Source: an uncultured Clostridia bacterium
Lineage (GTDB): Bacteria; Bacillota; Clostridia; Oscillospirales; Ruminococcaceae
Assembly (NCBI GenBank): GCA_947177735.1
Contig: CAMWVP010000004.1
Location: 1 to 63,592 of the forward strand
DNA length: 63,592 nucleotides
Direction of reading: 5' to 3'
This document shows, piece after piece, positions 25,327-34,740 of the stretch (positions within the stretch are counted from its first letter, which is position 1; every line of letters starts with the position of its first letter). The notes under the pieces are model-generated. The model worked only from the letters and a program-made list of their open reading frames with translations. It was not told the origin of the DNA and searched no databases. The position numbers and the translations under genes are program-made.

Positions 25327-27060
25327 ATGATAAAAGAGACTTCATTGTGCATGGGCTGCATGAACGATAAGACATACGACGGCGCGTGCAAGCTGTGCGG
25401 GTACAGCGATCTCGACCCGTGCATACCGACCTATCTCGTTCCGAAAACGTTTCTGAACGAGCGGTACATCGTCGGACGGCTGCTCTCGTACAACGGCGAG
25501 GGCGCCACATACATAGGCTATGACACCGCCGCGGGCACTAAGGTGACCATCAAGGAGTTTATGCCCGACACGCTGTGCAGCCGCCAGAAGGGCGAGACGG
25601 CGATCTCTGTCAACGCCAACAACAGCGCGCTTTATAAGACCTACCTTTCGGAGTTCGAGGATCTCAACCGCTCGCTTATGAAGCTGCGCGGAATGGCGCA
25701 TATACAGGCGGTGCTTGACGTGTTCTCCGAGAACAACACCTGCTATGCCATTCTCGAGTTCATAAGCGGGATATCTCTCAAGACTTACCTCGCAAATTCG
25801 TCAGGCGGACTGGCGTGGGAGCAGGTCAAGGAGCTTTTTCCGCCGATACTTACAACGCTGAGCCTCGCTCACGCGGCGGGGATAATACACCGCGGAATCT
25901 CTCCGCAGACTATTTTCATCACCGACAAGATGGAGCTAAAGCTTTCGGGCTTCTGCATCTCCGCGGCGCGCACCACAAATACCGAGATCGCGTGCGAGAT
26001 ATTCAGCGGATACGCCGCGCCTGAACAGTACTCCAACGAGATAAACGGTACGTGGACGGACGTTTACGGCATTTCCGCGGTGCTGTATAAAGTGCTCACG
26101 GGCGTTGCCCCCGCGGAGGCTATCGCGAGAACGGGCGGCAGTATGCTCGAACCCATGCTCGTCAACCGCAATGTTCCGCAGAACGTCTCAAAGGTGATAA
26201 TGCACGGAATGAAGCTGTCTACCGAGTCACGTATACGCTCTATCACCGAGTTCGTGGATAAGCTGTTCGCGCCGCCGAGATACTCCCCGGGAACGGGCGG
26301 CCCGCGTAAGAACGACAACAGCAGACCGCTTACCAAGGCGGAAGAAAAACGCCTGAAAAAGCAGAAAAAGGAACGCGCAAAATTCCTCGCGGCGCTGATA
26401 ATCGTCGGCATCGTACTGATCGCGTTTGCGTCGGTGTTCGCGCTTACGCTTACGGGTAAGTGCACGTTTGATATCTCCCCCGTAGAAGACAGCTCCGAGG
26501 AGAGCTCCACCATCGTCAGCAGCACGCCCTCGAGCTCGTCGAGCACCACGACTTCCGAGGTAAGCTCTGAGCAGCCGAGCAGCTCCGATAACGGCGCTGC
26601 AAACATCGCGCTGCCCGACTTCACCAACCGCCGCTATGAGGACACAGTGGCGCGGTATGAGGGTATGTTCACATTCGTGCCGACCTACGACTACTCCGAT
26701 GAGTACCCCGCAGGGTTTATGTTCGATCAGTCGATACCCGAGGGCACGATGGTCGCTCCCGGCGAGCAGATCAAGGTCAAGGTCAGCAAGGGCAGAAGCG
26801 TGGTTCCGCTGCCCGACTACACGGGCAAATCGCAGGCGGATTATGTCGCGACGCTTTCGGGACTGAACGTCAAGTATGATGTTATGACTCAGAAATCCGA
26901 CGCCGTTCCCGCAGGATTTGTTATCCGCTGCAGCAAGGAGATAAACGATCTCATCCGAGTAAGCGATGGCGAGACGGTTACGGTTTACGTTTCGGAGGGC
27001 TCGTCGGGCAATACGGGCAGCATCGTCGAAACGCCCGTGGTTTCCGGTTTTGTCGAGTAG
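25327..27060 (+). CDS. Membrane PASTA protein with zinc ribbon and predicted pseudokinase domain
   Basis: This 577-residue protein begins with a short zinc ribbon (CMGCMNDKTYDGACKLCGY). A protein kinase fold follows (RYIVGRLLSYNGEGATYIGYD, VTIKEF), then a single transmembrane helix at about 352-376, a Ser/Thr-rich extracellular linker and two PASTA domains (about residues 425-560). Key catalytic residues are missing. The HRD loop reads HRGISPQT (Asp to Gly190, Asn to Thr195) and the DFG position reads GFC (Asp to Gly208). It is therefore predicted to be catalytically dead and may sense muropeptides through PASTA and signal by binding. PknB/PrkC relatives are active. Downstream pheA is 23 bp away. 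Confidence 0.88.
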   Translation: MIKETSLCMGCMNDKTYDGACKLCGYSDLDPCIPTYLVPKTFLNERYIVGRLLSYNGEGATYIGYDTAAGTKVTIKEFMPDTLCSRQKGETAISVNANNSALYKTYLSEFEDLNRSLMKLRGMAHIQAVLDVFSENNTCYAILEFISGISLKTYLANSSGGLAWEQVKELFPPILTTLSLAHAAGIIHRGISPQTIFITDKMELKLSGFCISAARTTNTEIACEIFSGYAAPEQYSNEINGTWTDVYGISAVLYKVLTGVAPAEAIARTGGSMLEPMLVNRNVPQNVSKVIMHGMKLSTESRIRSITEFVDKLFAPPRYSPGTGGPRKNDNSRPLTKAEEKRLKKQKKERAKFLAALIIVGIVLIAFASVFALTLTGKCTFDISPVEDSSEESSTIVSSTPSSSSSTTTSEVSSEQPSSSDNGAANIALPDFTNRRYEDTVARYEGMFTFVPTYDYSDEYPAGFMFDQSIPEGTMVAPGEQIKVKVSKGRSVVPLPDYTGKSQADYVATLSGLNVKYDVMTQKSDAVPAGFVIRCSKEINDLIRVSDGETVTVYVSEGSSGNTGSIVETPVVSGFVE

Positions 27061-27083
27061 TGACGTGAAAATAAGAGGTAGCA

Positions 27084-28229
27084 ATGGATCTTAGTGAAAT
27101 ACGAAAGAAGATAGACGCGATAGACGACAAGATGCTGGATCTGTTTCTGGAGCGCATGGAGCTGGCGACCGACGTCGCAAAGTATAAGGCTGCAAATAAT
27201 ATGGTGGTTTTCCAGCACGACCGCGAAAAGTTCATAATCGACAATGTTAAGGAGAATTCCCCCGAGGAGCTCCGAAAGAGCGCGGCGTTCCTGTTTATGA
27301 ACATTATGGATATCTCCAAAGTGTCGCAGATCAACGCGATAACGCCCGATATCGAGATACAATGCACGAATAAGGCTAAGGAGCGCCCCTCCGTTGCCGC
27401 TCAGGGGATAGAGGGCTCATACGGTCACGCGGCGGCGCGGCAGCTGTTCGACAGCGGCAGCATCGGTTTCTACGCGGCGTTCCACGAGGTGTTTGAGGCG
27501 GTCGAGAACGGCGATGTAGACTACGGCGTGATCCCCGTCGAGAACAGCACGGCGGGCGAGGTGACGGCGAATATGGAGCTGCTCGAGCGGCATAACGTCT
27601 ACATCTGCCGCACCACGACGGTGGAGTGCGCGCACGTTCTCGCGGCGCGCAAGGGCGTTGCCGAAGAGGACATCAAGATACTTTTCGGGCACGAGCAGGC
27701 TATCCGCCAGTGCGAGGAATACATAGAGGCTCACGAGCCGCTGACGGTCATTCCCTACCACAACAACGCCGCCGCCGCGAAGATGGTCGCGGAAAATCCG
27801 AGCATGGAACTCGGGTGTATATGCTCGGAGGAGTGCGCGGAAATGCACGGTCTGAGCGTTATCAGAAAGCAGATCGCCTCCGATCCGAACAACTGCACGC
27901 GGTTCATATGCATTTCGAAAAACGTCGAGGTGTACGACGGCGCGGACACCGTGGCGGTATCGCTGTCGATACCGAATATCTCCGGCGCGCTGTACAGACT
28001 GCTGACCAAGTTCGCGGTCAACGGGCTGTCGATGTCGAAAATACAGTCCAAGCCGCTGCCCGTTGACGTGAAGAAGCGTTTTCCGGACGATTATATGTTC
28101 TACATCGAGTTCAACGGCAGCCTTGCCGAGCCGAAGATACGCAAGCTCCTGAAAAATTTCGAAGACGAGCTGAACTATTTCAAATTTCACGGCAACTTCA
28201 TAAGGGCGCCTCATAAAAACCTTGTTTGA
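27084..28229 (+). CDS. pheA: Bifunctional chorismate mutase/prephenate dehydratase
   Basis: This enzyme converts chorismate to phenylpyruvate in phenylalanine synthesis. Residues 1-85 are an AroQ-type chorismate mutase (IRKKIDAIDDKMLDLFLERM), about 110-290 the prephenate dehydratase (EGSYGHAAARQLF, GVIPVENSTAGEVTANMELL), and about 300-375 an ACT domain (ISGALYRLLTKFAVNGLSMS, QSKPLP in place of ESRP) for phenylalanine feedback. The length of 381 is normal. The final codons (HKNLV and the TGA) are supplied by the end of an inserted short element at 28210-28444, so the native C-terminus may have been altered. It precedes ispD and ispF. Confidence 0.93.
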   Translation: MDLSEIRKKIDAIDDKMLDLFLERMELATDVAKYKAANNMVVFQHDREKFIIDNVKENSPEELRKSAAFLFMNIMDISKVSQINAITPDIEIQCTNKAKERPSVAAQGIEGSYGHAAARQLFDSGSIGFYAAFHEVFEAVENGDVDYGVIPVENSTAGEVTANMELLERHNVYICRTTTVECAHVLAARKGVAEEDIKILFGHEQAIRQCEEYIEAHEPLTVIPYHNNAAAAKMVAENPSMELGCICSEECAEMHGLSVIRKQIASDPNNCTRFICISKNVEVYDGADTVAVSLSIPNISGALYRLLTKFAVNGLSMSKIQSKPLPVDVKKRFPDDYMFYIEFNGSLAEPKIRKLLKNFEDELNYFKFHGNFIRAPHKNLV

Positions 28230-28444
28230 GGGAAAATCGACATAGCCGCATTATGCGCCTGTTGTCTTTGACAACTGCGCAAAACGCTGCCGTCTGCTAC
28301 GTCAAACCTCAGAGTGACCGCTTGCGGTCATTCGCGCAAGGCATACAGCCTTGCTTCGTCGGCTTTAGCGTTTTGCGCAAAGCGCATAATGCGTGCAGCC
28401 GACGTACTCTGCCGATTTTCCCTTTTCAAACCGGTTTTTAGAGG
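28210..28444 (+). mobile_element. MITE-like element, copy A
   Basis: This 235-bp element has terminal inverted repeats built on TAAAAACC (left TAAAAACCTTGTTTGAGG; right CTTTTCAAACCGGTTTTTA). It is nearly identical, in opposite orientation, to copy B at 35393-35606, apart from an extra segment of about 21 bp around GTGACCGCTTGCGGTCA. It contains the shared core hairpin GCGCCTGTTGTC/GACAACTGCGC (28255-28280) and an inverted GCGCATAATGCG further in. It supplies the end of pheA and separates pheA from ispD. Confidence 0.85.
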
Positions 28445-28463
28445 TACCCAAAAGATAACCGAG

Positions 28464-29168
28464 GTGATAAATACGGTTTCGGTCATTATAGTCGCGGCGG
28501 GGAAGTCGGCGCGTATGAACGGCATAAACAAGCAGCTTGAGAAAATCGGAAACACGCCCGTATTCGTGATGAGCGCGCTGAAGTTCGAGCGCTCGGAAAA
28601 GGTCGGCGAGATCGTGATCGCCGCTCCCGCGGAGGACGTTTCGCGCTATGAGAGACTGGCGGGGAATTTTGGCGTGACTAAGCTCGCCGCCGTTACGGCG
28701 GGCGGAGAGACCAGAGCGCAGTCGGTGCGTAACGCGCTGGAAGCAGTCTCACCGAAAGCCGATCTCATCGCCATTCACGACGGGGCGCGTCCGCTTATCG
28801 AGACCGCCGAGATAGAACGCGTGTTCGCTGACGCGGAAAAGTACGGCGCCGCGATAGCCGCCGTTCCCGCGACGGATACCGTAAAACGCGTCGCCGCTAA
28901 CGGCTTTATCGAGGAAACTCCGAAACGCGAAAGACTCTATTACGCGCAGACGCCGCAGGTGTTTCGGAAAAAGCTGTACCTTTCCTGCCTTGAGAAGCTC
29001 GGCAGCCGAGCGGACGAGGGGACGGACGACAGCAGCATACTTGAGCTTTGCGGGGAATACGTGAAGATAACGGAGATAAACTGCTGCAATATGAAGATAA
29101 CACGCCCCGACGATCTGACCGCGGCGGCGGCGATCTACGATAACAGGAAAACGGTGAAGATAATATGA
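28464..29168 (+). CDS. ispD: 2-C-methyl-D-erythritol 4-phosphate cytidylyltransferase
   Basis: This enzyme transfers CMP from CTP to methylerythritol phosphate. The N-terminal [16 protein letters not shown] nucleotide-binding motif is diagnostic, together with [12 protein letters not shown] and a C-terminal KITRPDDL. The start is uncertain. The GTG at 28464 is the first acceptable codon after the inserted element, but it lies within a strong anti-ribosomal sequence (GAGGTGAT), which would better serve an ACG at 28473. A longer reading upstream runs through the element and is rejected. It overlaps ispF by 4 bp. Confidence 0.9.
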   Translation: MINTVSVIIVAAGKSARMNGINKQLEKIGNTPVFVMSALKFERSEKVGEIVIAAPAEDVSRYERLAGNFGVTKLAAVTAGGETRAQSVRNALEAVSPKADLIAIHDGARPLIETAEIERVFADAEKYGAAIAAVPATDTVKRVAANGFIEETPKRERLYYAQTPQVFRKKLYLSCLEKLGSRADEGTDDSSILELCGEYVKITEINCCNMKITRPDDLTAAAAIYDNRKTVKII

Positions 29169-29641
29169 GGATAGGTCACGGTTACGACGTTCACAGGCTC
29201 GTGCAGGGCAGACGGCTGGTACTGTGCGGAGAGGTCATTCCGTATGAGCTTGGGCTGCTCGGGCACTCCGACGCGGACGTCGCTGTCCACGCACTTATGG
29301 ACGCGGTTCTCGGTTCGCTGGCGCTTGGCGATATCGGACATCTGTTCCCCGACAGCGACCCCGCCTACAAGGACGCGGACAGTATGAAGCTGCTTTCGCG
29401 TGTCGTTGGGATAATGCGTGACAACGGTTATGTTCTCGGCAACGCCGACGTTACGATAATCGCCGAAAAGCCAAAGCTCGCGCCGCATATATCCGCAATG
29501 CGCGAAAACCTCGCGGCGGCGTTCGGCTGCGGGATCGGGCAGATCTCGGTCAAGGCGACTACCGAGGAGGGCTTGGGTCTCGGCGGCGCAGGCATCGGCG
29601 CGAATGCGGTCGTGCTATTGGAGGAGATCAAAAAAGGTTGA
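29165..29641 (+). CDS. ispF: 2-C-methyl-D-erythritol 2,4-cyclodiphosphate synthase
   Basis: This homotrimeric zinc enzyme forms MEcPP in the MEP pathway. It begins [11 protein letters not shown] (metal-binding Asp and His) and has [29 protein letters not shown] and a C-terminal [10 protein letters not shown]. At 158 residues the length is exact for the family. Its ATG overlaps the ispD TGA, so translation is coupled. A hairpin with a T-containing tail closes the operon. Confidence 0.95.
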   Translation: MRIGHGYDVHRLVQGRRLVLCGEVIPYELGLLGHSDADVAVHALMDAVLGSLALGDIGHLFPDSDPAYKDADSMKLLSRVVGIMRDNGYVLGNADVTIIAEKPKLAPHISAMRENLAAAFGCGIGQISVKATTEEGLGLGGAGIGANAVVLLEEIKKG

Positions 29642-29666
29642 ATTTTTTTATTACGTATCATAGAGA

Positions 29667-29710
29667 ATTGCGTGGTTGAACGTTTTCGCTCGACCACGCA
29701 ATATTTCTAT
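29667..29710 (+). terminator. Terminator-like hairpin after ispF
   Basis: A long stem (29667-29682 with 29687-29702, ATTGCGTGGTTGAACG arm) with a TTTT loop is followed by ATTTCTAT. Its stem is the same TTGCGTGGTCGAGCG hairpin that heads each 94-bp unit at 15.7-16.0 kb, so it may be a repeat recruited as a terminator. Confidence 0.65.
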
Positions 29711-29744
29711 ATCACACGTTTCTTAACGGTTCAGCCTTTTGTTA

Positions 29745-30593
29745 TCAGTCATCGGGAAGCGGAGACTTTGGCAACTTCCGGAGCTTTATCACCGCCCACA
29801 CCCCCGCTGCGACAATGACCGCCGCCCATGCCGCGATAAAGAAACGCGCAGAGATAATATCCCCCTTCGAAAAGTAAACGTAATCCGGGTTGGCGTGATC
29901 GGTGGCTTTGGACAAAAAGTTGATATTGACAATTATGCGCACTATTCCCGTTGCCGCAATGAGAATGTTGTTGATTATGCGCTTTTCGAGCAGGCGGTTA
30001 AAGAATATGCCGATCATATTTGCGGTCTCGGCGAAGATAGCTATTTTAAGCGCCGAGAGCGGTATAGATATAATGCCCGAAAGAACTGCGTCGGGGAAAA
30101 AGATGAACGTCACGTAGAACACCGCCGGCAAAAGAACGTTCAGCGCTGCCGTAACAATGAAGTGAGAGCGGAACGCGCGAAGCGTGAGCTTTTCGTGAGG
30201 GAGCGCGCCGTGATGCTCGCGCCATATGAGAACGCGCTTGGCGGCAACGCTGCCGAGGTTTATCAGCAGCGAGCCCAGCGCGGTAAAGCCGATGATATCG
30301 TATATACTGCTCCACATCGTGCCGAGGTAGTCCGCGGGATATACCCGCATAACCAATATCAGCCAGATTATGCTAACCGCCAATATCAGCGCCGAAGAGA
30401 CCGCAGCGCCGATGTTGGAGGCGTACCCGAAGTCCTTTCCGACGCGGATGCCGATAAGCTCCCCCGCGAGCAGCACCGCAAGCCCCGCCGCCCAGGCAAG
30501 CGGCAGCAGGATCGGATTGTATGAGTAGACGGCATGGAGCCGAAACAGTAGAGCAAGAGCGGTCAGAATGGTTATGTACGGCAGCTTTTTCAT
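29745..30593 (-). CDS. Polytopic membrane protein, unknown function
   Basis: This 282-residue protein has about eight hydrophobic helices. The segments include MKKLPYITILTALALLFRLH and FFIAAWAAVIVAAGVWAVIK, with few charged loops. I recognise no transporter motif or family. It stands alone on the minus strand, converging with ispF and divergent from the chemoreceptor gene. An AGGAGTTT-type ribosome-binding site precedes the ATG. Confidence 0.68.
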   Translation of the reverse strand: MKKLPYITILTALALLFRLHAVYSYNPILLPLAWAAGLAVLLAGELIGIRVGKDFGYASNIGAAVSSALILAVSIIWLILVMRVYPADYLGTMWSSIYDIIGFTALGSLLINLGSVAAKRVLIWREHHGALPHEKLTLRAFRSHFIVTAALNVLLPAVFYVTFIFFPDAVLSGIISIPLSALKIAIFAETANMIGIFFNRLLEKRIINNILIAATGIVRIIVNINFLSKATDHANPDYVYFSKGDIISARFFIAAWAAVIVAAGVWAVIKLRKLPKSPLPDD

Positions 30594-30631
30594 TGTAAAC
30601 TCCTTATGAAAGGCTGATATATTAAGGCAAC

Positions 30632-30673
30632 ACCGCAGCCCGAAGCGCGGTCTTTGTGCGGTATTGCCTTAAG
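30632..30673. repeat. Short hairpin related to the 57.5-kb element ends
   Basis: TTAAGGCAACACCGCA and TGCGGTATTGCCTTAA form near-perfect inverted repeats around an 11-nt centre. The arm matches the terminal repeat of the element at 57512-57684. It may be a miniature or deleted copy. Confidence 0.6.
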
Positions 30674-30804
30674 TTTATTTTAGCACTTCTTTTCGTATTT
30701 GTCAATGGTCTCGTCGGCGATCTCAAAACGGAAAAACGCTTTATCGGTTATGCCGCAAAATATGAACAAAATGTGAAAAAATGTCCAAAAATGTCAATAG
30801 ACCC

Positions 30805-30833
30805 TTGACAAGGTTATATAGTTAGAGTATAAT
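30805..30833 (+). promoter_or_regulatory. Promoter of the chemoreceptor gene
   Basis: Consensus TTGACA (30805-30810), a 17-bp spacer and TATAAT (30828-30833), 49 bp before the start codon. Confidence 0.8.
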
Positions 30834-30882
30834 AATATTATAATGTGTTATTATACACAATTTTTCTTCGGAGGAAGTTGCT

Positions 30883-32859
30883 ATGAAAAAGAAAAGCCTG
30901 CTCAAGAGTATTCTGTTCTCATCGGTCGGTGTACTGGCGTTGGCTCTTATCGTAGTGTGTCTGGTATTTGCGATAAATGTCAAGATCCAGTATACCAAGT
31001 CGATAAAATCTAACCTCTATCACACGGTTGCTACGGAATCGGCTAAAATGGATACATGGTTCACCGCACATACGACCATTGCCGAAAGCTTCGCGCAGAC
31101 CGCCGCGGAGCAGGGACTGCATGGAGACGAGCTGCAAAAGTATATGCTCGACGTCGTTCATTCGTGCTCGTCCAGCATTATGAACGCGTATCTCGCGTGG
31201 GAGACCGATACTCAAGGAATGGTATGTTCAATATTCCCCGTTGACGATGATTATGTAGCGCAGGAGCGCGGCTGGTACCGCACGGCTAAGCAGCGCGGCA
31301 AGCCGATAATCACCGAGCCCTATATCGACAAGATCACGGGCAAACTCGTTATCACCATTGCCGCTCCGCTCACGGTTGACGGCGCGTTCGCAGGCGTATG
31401 CGGTCTGGATATCGAGCCCGCTGAGCTCGTTCAGCTGACGCAGGATATGAAAGCGGACGAGAACGGCTACGCGGTTCTCGTCGACCATGACAATAACATA
31501 GTCGTTCACGCTCAGAACTCCGCGTATTCCCATACTCTTGAGAACGGCGAGGAGAAAGTGACCCGCCTTGTCGATCTCGCGCCAATCTACAATGAAGTGC
31601 TTATGGCGGCGGGCAGCCCCGACGTAGTATCGGGTCGCGGCTATGACGGCAAGAAGAACTTCTTCCCCGTTGTACCGATAGGCGATACGGATTGGAAGGT
31701 TCTCTATGCCGCCGATTATAACGAGACCATGGCGCCTTTGACGGGAACCATCGTCGTGGCGGTCATCATTTCGGCTGTCGCTATTATCATCGGCGTGCTG
31801 TTCTTCGGCAGTAAGTTTACCCGCAGACTCAAACCCCTGCACTATATTGAAAACGTCGTAACAAGTATGTCCAACGGCGTTCTCGAGCACACCTACCCCA
31901 ACGCCGAAAACGACGAGATCGGCTCTATCAACGAGGATCTGAAGGAGACCAACAGATCGCTCAAGTCTTACATAAGCGAGATAAGCAGACTGCTCGCGCA
32001 TATGGCGGAGGGCAACTTCAAATATGACAGTAAGGTAATGTTCGCGGGTGAGTTCGCGGCTATCGAGAGTTCTATCCGCAATATCTGCGCGGCTATGGAA
32101 TCGACGTTCAAGCAGCTCGGTGAGATCTCCGGTCAGGTAACCGCGGGCTCGAAGAGCGTATCCATAGGCGCTGCCGAGCTGGCGAGAGCGGTAAGCGACG
32201 AGACGCAGCTCATCAGCGAGGTATCTTCCGGCATCGAGGATATCAACAAGCGCGTTACCCAGTCGTCCAATAACGCTTCCGACGTTAAGGAGAGAGCTAT
32301 CAAGGCTACCGATACCGTAAACGGCGGAAACGACAAGATGCAGCAGCTTGTCCGCATTATGGACAGCATTTCGCGTTCGGCTACCGAGATCGTTAAGGTC
32401 AATGAGACTATCGAGGACATCGCGTTCCAGACCAATATCCTCGCGCTGAACGCCTCCATTGAGGCTTCGAGAGCGGGCGTTGCCGGCAAGGGCTTCGCGG
32501 TCGTTGCGGAGGAGGTGCGCTCTCTCGCTACAAAGTCGAGTGAGGCGGCAAGCTCTACCGCGGGGCTTATCGGTGAGACCGTTAAGAAAATTCAGATCGG
32601 CACCGCTGCCGCAAAGGATACCGCGGCGATGCTCGATGAGGTTGTAAAAGAGACGGGCACTATCAGCGGTTCCGTAACCGAGATCGCGGATGTTTCCGAG
32701 GAGGAGACGATCATGCTCGCCGAGATCATGTCGAAGCTCTCAAGGATCACCACGGTCATCAACAAGACCGCTACCACGGCGCACAACGCCGCCGAAGCGA
32801 GCGAGAAGCTTGACGCTCAGGTCATCAAGCTCAATACCAACCTTGAATATTATAAGTAA
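30883..32859 (+). CDS. Methyl-accepting chemotaxis protein with dCache sensor
   Basis: This 658-residue chemoreceptor has TM1 at about residues 10-32, an extracellular double-Cache domain ([35 protein letters not shown]), TM2 at about 285-307 and a HAMP segment. The cytoplasmic signalling coil has the hairpin tip [20 protein letters not shown] and [13 protein letters not shown]. It would sense a small extracellular ligand and control CheA. Other che genes are not in the window. Consensus promoter and ribosome-binding site (GGAGGAAG) are present. The Rsm22-like gene follows 9 bp after the stop. Confidence 0.92.
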   Translation: MKKKSLLKSILFSSVGVLALALIVVCLVFAINVKIQYTKSIKSNLYHTVATESAKMDTWFTAHTTIAESFAQTAAEQGLHGDELQKYMLDVVHSCSSSIMNAYLAWETDTQGMVCSIFPVDDDYVAQERGWYRTAKQRGKPIITEPYIDKITGKLVITIAAPLTVDGAFAGVCGLDIEPAELVQLTQDMKADENGYAVLVDHDNNIVVHAQNSAYSHTLENGEEKVTRLVDLAPIYNEVLMAAGSPDVVSGRGYDGKKNFFPVVPIGDTDWKVLYAADYNETMAPLTGTIVVAVIISAVAIIIGVLFFGSKFTRRLKPLHYIENVVTSMSNGVLEHTYPNAENDEIGSINEDLKETNRSLKSYISEISRLLAHMAEGNFKYDSKVMFAGEFAAIESSIRNICAAMESTFKQLGEISGQVTAGSKSVSIGAAELARAVSDETQLISEVSSGIEDINKRVTQSSNNASDVKERAIKATDTVNGGNDKMQQLVRIMDSISRSATEIVKVNETIEDIAFQTNILALNASIEASRAGVAGKGFAVVAEEVRSLATKSSEAASSTAGLIGETVKKIQIGTAAAKDTAAMLDEVVKETGTISGSVTEIADVSEEETIMLAEIMSKLSRITTVINKTATTAHNAAEASEKLDAQVIKLNTNLEYYK

Positions 32860-32868
32860 GAGGATAAT

Positions 32869-33816
32869 ATGGAATTTCCCGCCGCACTGCGCAACAAAAT
32901 AAATCTGCTGCTCGAGGGAGAGGACATCCGCGTGCTCGCCAAGACGGCGGAGGAGCTCTCGGAGCGTTACCGCGACGAGAGCGGGAGCGGAAAGCGCTCC
33001 GCCGCAGGCAGGCGGGATATTCTCGTCTATTCGGCGGTGAGGATGCCCGCGACCTTCGCTGCCGTGAGCCGTGCGCTGGAATTGGCTCTGGAGTGCTTCG
33101 GCGAAGAGATATGCTCGGTTCTGGACGTCGGAGCGGGCACCGGCGCGGGCGCTATCGCGGCTGAACTGCTGACAGACTGCCAAAAGATAACCTGTCTTGA
33201 ACGCGAGCCGAATATGATCGAACTCGGACGGGAATTTTTCGGTTGTCTGGGCATTCCGGGAGACTGGATACGGCGCGATATCAACGACGGGATAGCCGGG
33301 CGCGCTGATCTGGTGATATGCTCCTACTGTCTGAACGAGCTGCCCGAGGGACGGCGAAAAGCAGCGGTGGAACAGCTCGCGGACGCCGCGGACAAGCTGC
33401 TGCTCATAGTTGAGCCGGGCACGCCGAAAGCGTTCGGGAGCGTACTGCAAATGCGCGATCAGCTTATCGCGCGCGGAATGACGATAGCGGCGCCCTGCCC
33501 GACCGACGGAGAATGTAAGCTCGCGGAGGACGACTGGTGCCACTTCACGGCAAGGGCTGCCCGCTCGCGGCTGCACAAGCAGCTTAAGGGCGCGGACGTG
33601 CCCTACGAGGACGAGAAATTTTGTTTCTTGGCGGCGGCAAAGGGAAACGCGCAGCAATGCAGCGGACGGGTACTTCGCCGACCGTTCGTCGAGACGGGAA
33701 AGATAACGCTGAATATCTGTTCGGAGGGCGGCATATCCTCCGAGCTTGTTACCAAGAAGAGCCCGCTGTTTAAGGCGGCAAGAAAAAGCGGCGCGGGAGA
33801 CAGATTCCCGTTATAA
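32869..33816 (+). CDS. Rsm22/METTL17-like ribosomal small-subunit methyltransferase family protein
   Basis: This 315-residue protein has a Rossmann methyltransferase core (VLDVGAGTGAGAIAAELL, CLEREPNMIELG, DLVICSYCLNELPE). A downstream CPTDGECKLAEDDWCHF cluster matches the conserved cysteines of the Rsm22 family, whose mitochondrial member METTL17 binds an iron-sulfur cluster and assists small-subunit assembly. The bacterial role is not established. The length is typical. It is 9 bp downstream of the chemoreceptor gene. A TIR-bounded element begins 1 bp after the stop codon. Confidence 0.83.
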   Translation: MEFPAALRNKINLLLEGEDIRVLAKTAEELSERYRDESGSGKRSAAGRRDILVYSAVRMPATFAAVSRALELALECFGEEICSVLDVGAGTGAGAIAAELLTDCQKITCLEREPNMIELGREFFGCLGIPGDWIRRDINDGIAGRADLVICSYCLNELPEGRRKAAVEQLADAADKLLLIVEPGTPKAFGSVLQMRDQLIARGMTIAAPCPTDGECKLAEDDWCHFTARAARSRLHKQLKGADVPYEDEKFCFLAAAKGNAQQCSGRVLRRPFVETGKITLNICSEGGISSELVTKKSPLFKAARKSGAGDRFPL

Positions 33817-34038
33817 GAGCCTGTTCAGAACCTCTCCGTATGCGTCTTTCTTGCAGCTTTTGCATATTTCTTCGTTGTTTTTTCTTGAGCGTTTTGCGCA
33901 GTTGTCCTAAAGACAACAGCGCATAATGCGTACATAAAGTACACGCATTATGCCTTCGGCAAAACGCTGCGAAAAAACGCCTCGAAATCCGCAAAATCTG
34001 CTACGAAATCCGCGTACGTCGAGATTCTGAACAGGCTC
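33817..34038. mobile_element. TIR-bounded element with GAGCCTGTTCAGAA ends
   Basis: This 222-bp element runs from GAGCCTGTTCAGAACCTC to GAGATTCTGAACAGGCTC. It contains the core hairpin GCGCAGTTGTCCTAAAGACA and onward (33896-33922), flanked by GCGTTTTGCGCA and GCATAATGCG segments shared with copies A and B, but its outer ends are unrelated to theirs. It fills the gap between the Rsm22-like and Sfp-type genes. Confidence 0.8.
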
Positions 34039-34054
34039 AAAGAGGAGCAATCAC

Positions 34055-34684
34055 GTGGAAATTCTTTTGATGAAGGTCAGCGACAAATTGACATGGCTCG
34101 AGCTGGAGGGCTATCTGGGCTGCCTTTCGGCGGCTAAGCGGCGCGCTATAATGAAGAAAAAAAGCGACGGCGACAGAATAAACGCGCTGCTCTCACAGCT
34201 GCTGGTGCTGTCGGAGCTGGCGCGCAGGACGGGTATGCCGCTCCGCAAGATAAGGTTCGAGCTCGGAACACACGGCAAGCCCTATCTCAAGGACAGCGAA
34301 GCGCAATTTTCGTTGTCGCATACGGGCGGCGCTATCTGCGCGGCGTTCTCGGACAAGGATGAGATCGGCGTTGACATCGAGCGAAAGGACAGGCGCGTGA
34401 ACGAGAATATGTACAAGCGCGTGCTGTCTGAGGAGGAAATGTTCCACCTTACCTCGGGCGCGGATTTCCTGCGGTTCTGGGTGCAGAAGGAGGCGTTCCT
34501 GAAGCGTCTCGGCATCGGGATAACGCGCGATCTGCGCGGCGTAAATTCGCTTGAGCTGCCCGATACGGCAGTGACCGAGCAGGACGGATACTTTATCGGC
34601 GCGTCGGGCAAGGGCGCTAAGGACGCGGCTGTGCGCCGGATAACGGTCGACGAGGTATTGGCGCGGTATGTTCTCGAGGTGTAA
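34055..34684 (+). CDS. Sfp-type 4'-phosphopantetheinyl transferase
   Basis: This enzyme transfers phosphopantetheine from CoA to carrier-protein serines. The 209-residue protein has the family motifs FSLSHTGGAICAAF, IGVDIERKDR (Mg-binding Asp and Glu) and FWVQKEAFLKRLGIG (the WxxKEAxxK motif). Sfp-type enzymes serve carrier domains of fatty-acid, polyketide or nonribosomal pathways, but none is encoded nearby. The start is a GTG at 34055 after AAAGAGGAG. A hairpin terminator follows. Confidence 0.87.
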   Translation: MEILLMKVSDKLTWLELEGYLGCLSAAKRRAIMKKKSDGDRINALLSQLLVLSELARRTGMPLRKIRFELGTHGKPYLKDSEAQFSLSHTGGAICAAFSDKDEIGVDIERKDRRVNENMYKRVLSEEEMFHLTSGADFLRFWVQKEAFLKRLGIGITRDLRGVNSLELPDTAVTEQDGYFIGASGKGAKDAAVRRITVDEVLARYVLEV

Positions 34685-34700
34685 CGGCGTTTAAAAGCAG

Positions 34701-34740
34701 CGTGGTGTCGAGCGTGAGCGCCCGACACCACGGTTTTATA
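34701..34740 (+). terminator. Intrinsic terminator after the Sfp-type gene
   Basis: A 14-bp imperfect stem (34701-34714 with 34719-34732, CGTGGTGTCGAGCG arm) with a TGAG loop is followed by GTTTTATA. The stem resembles the TTGCGTGGTCGAGCG hairpins at 15.8 and 29.7 kb. Confidence 0.78.

Noticed and set aside
28314-28463. Longer ispD starting inside element copy A
   Set aside because: The extension is encoded by repeat sequence and has no ribosome-binding site; family members begin at the nucleotide-binding motif.
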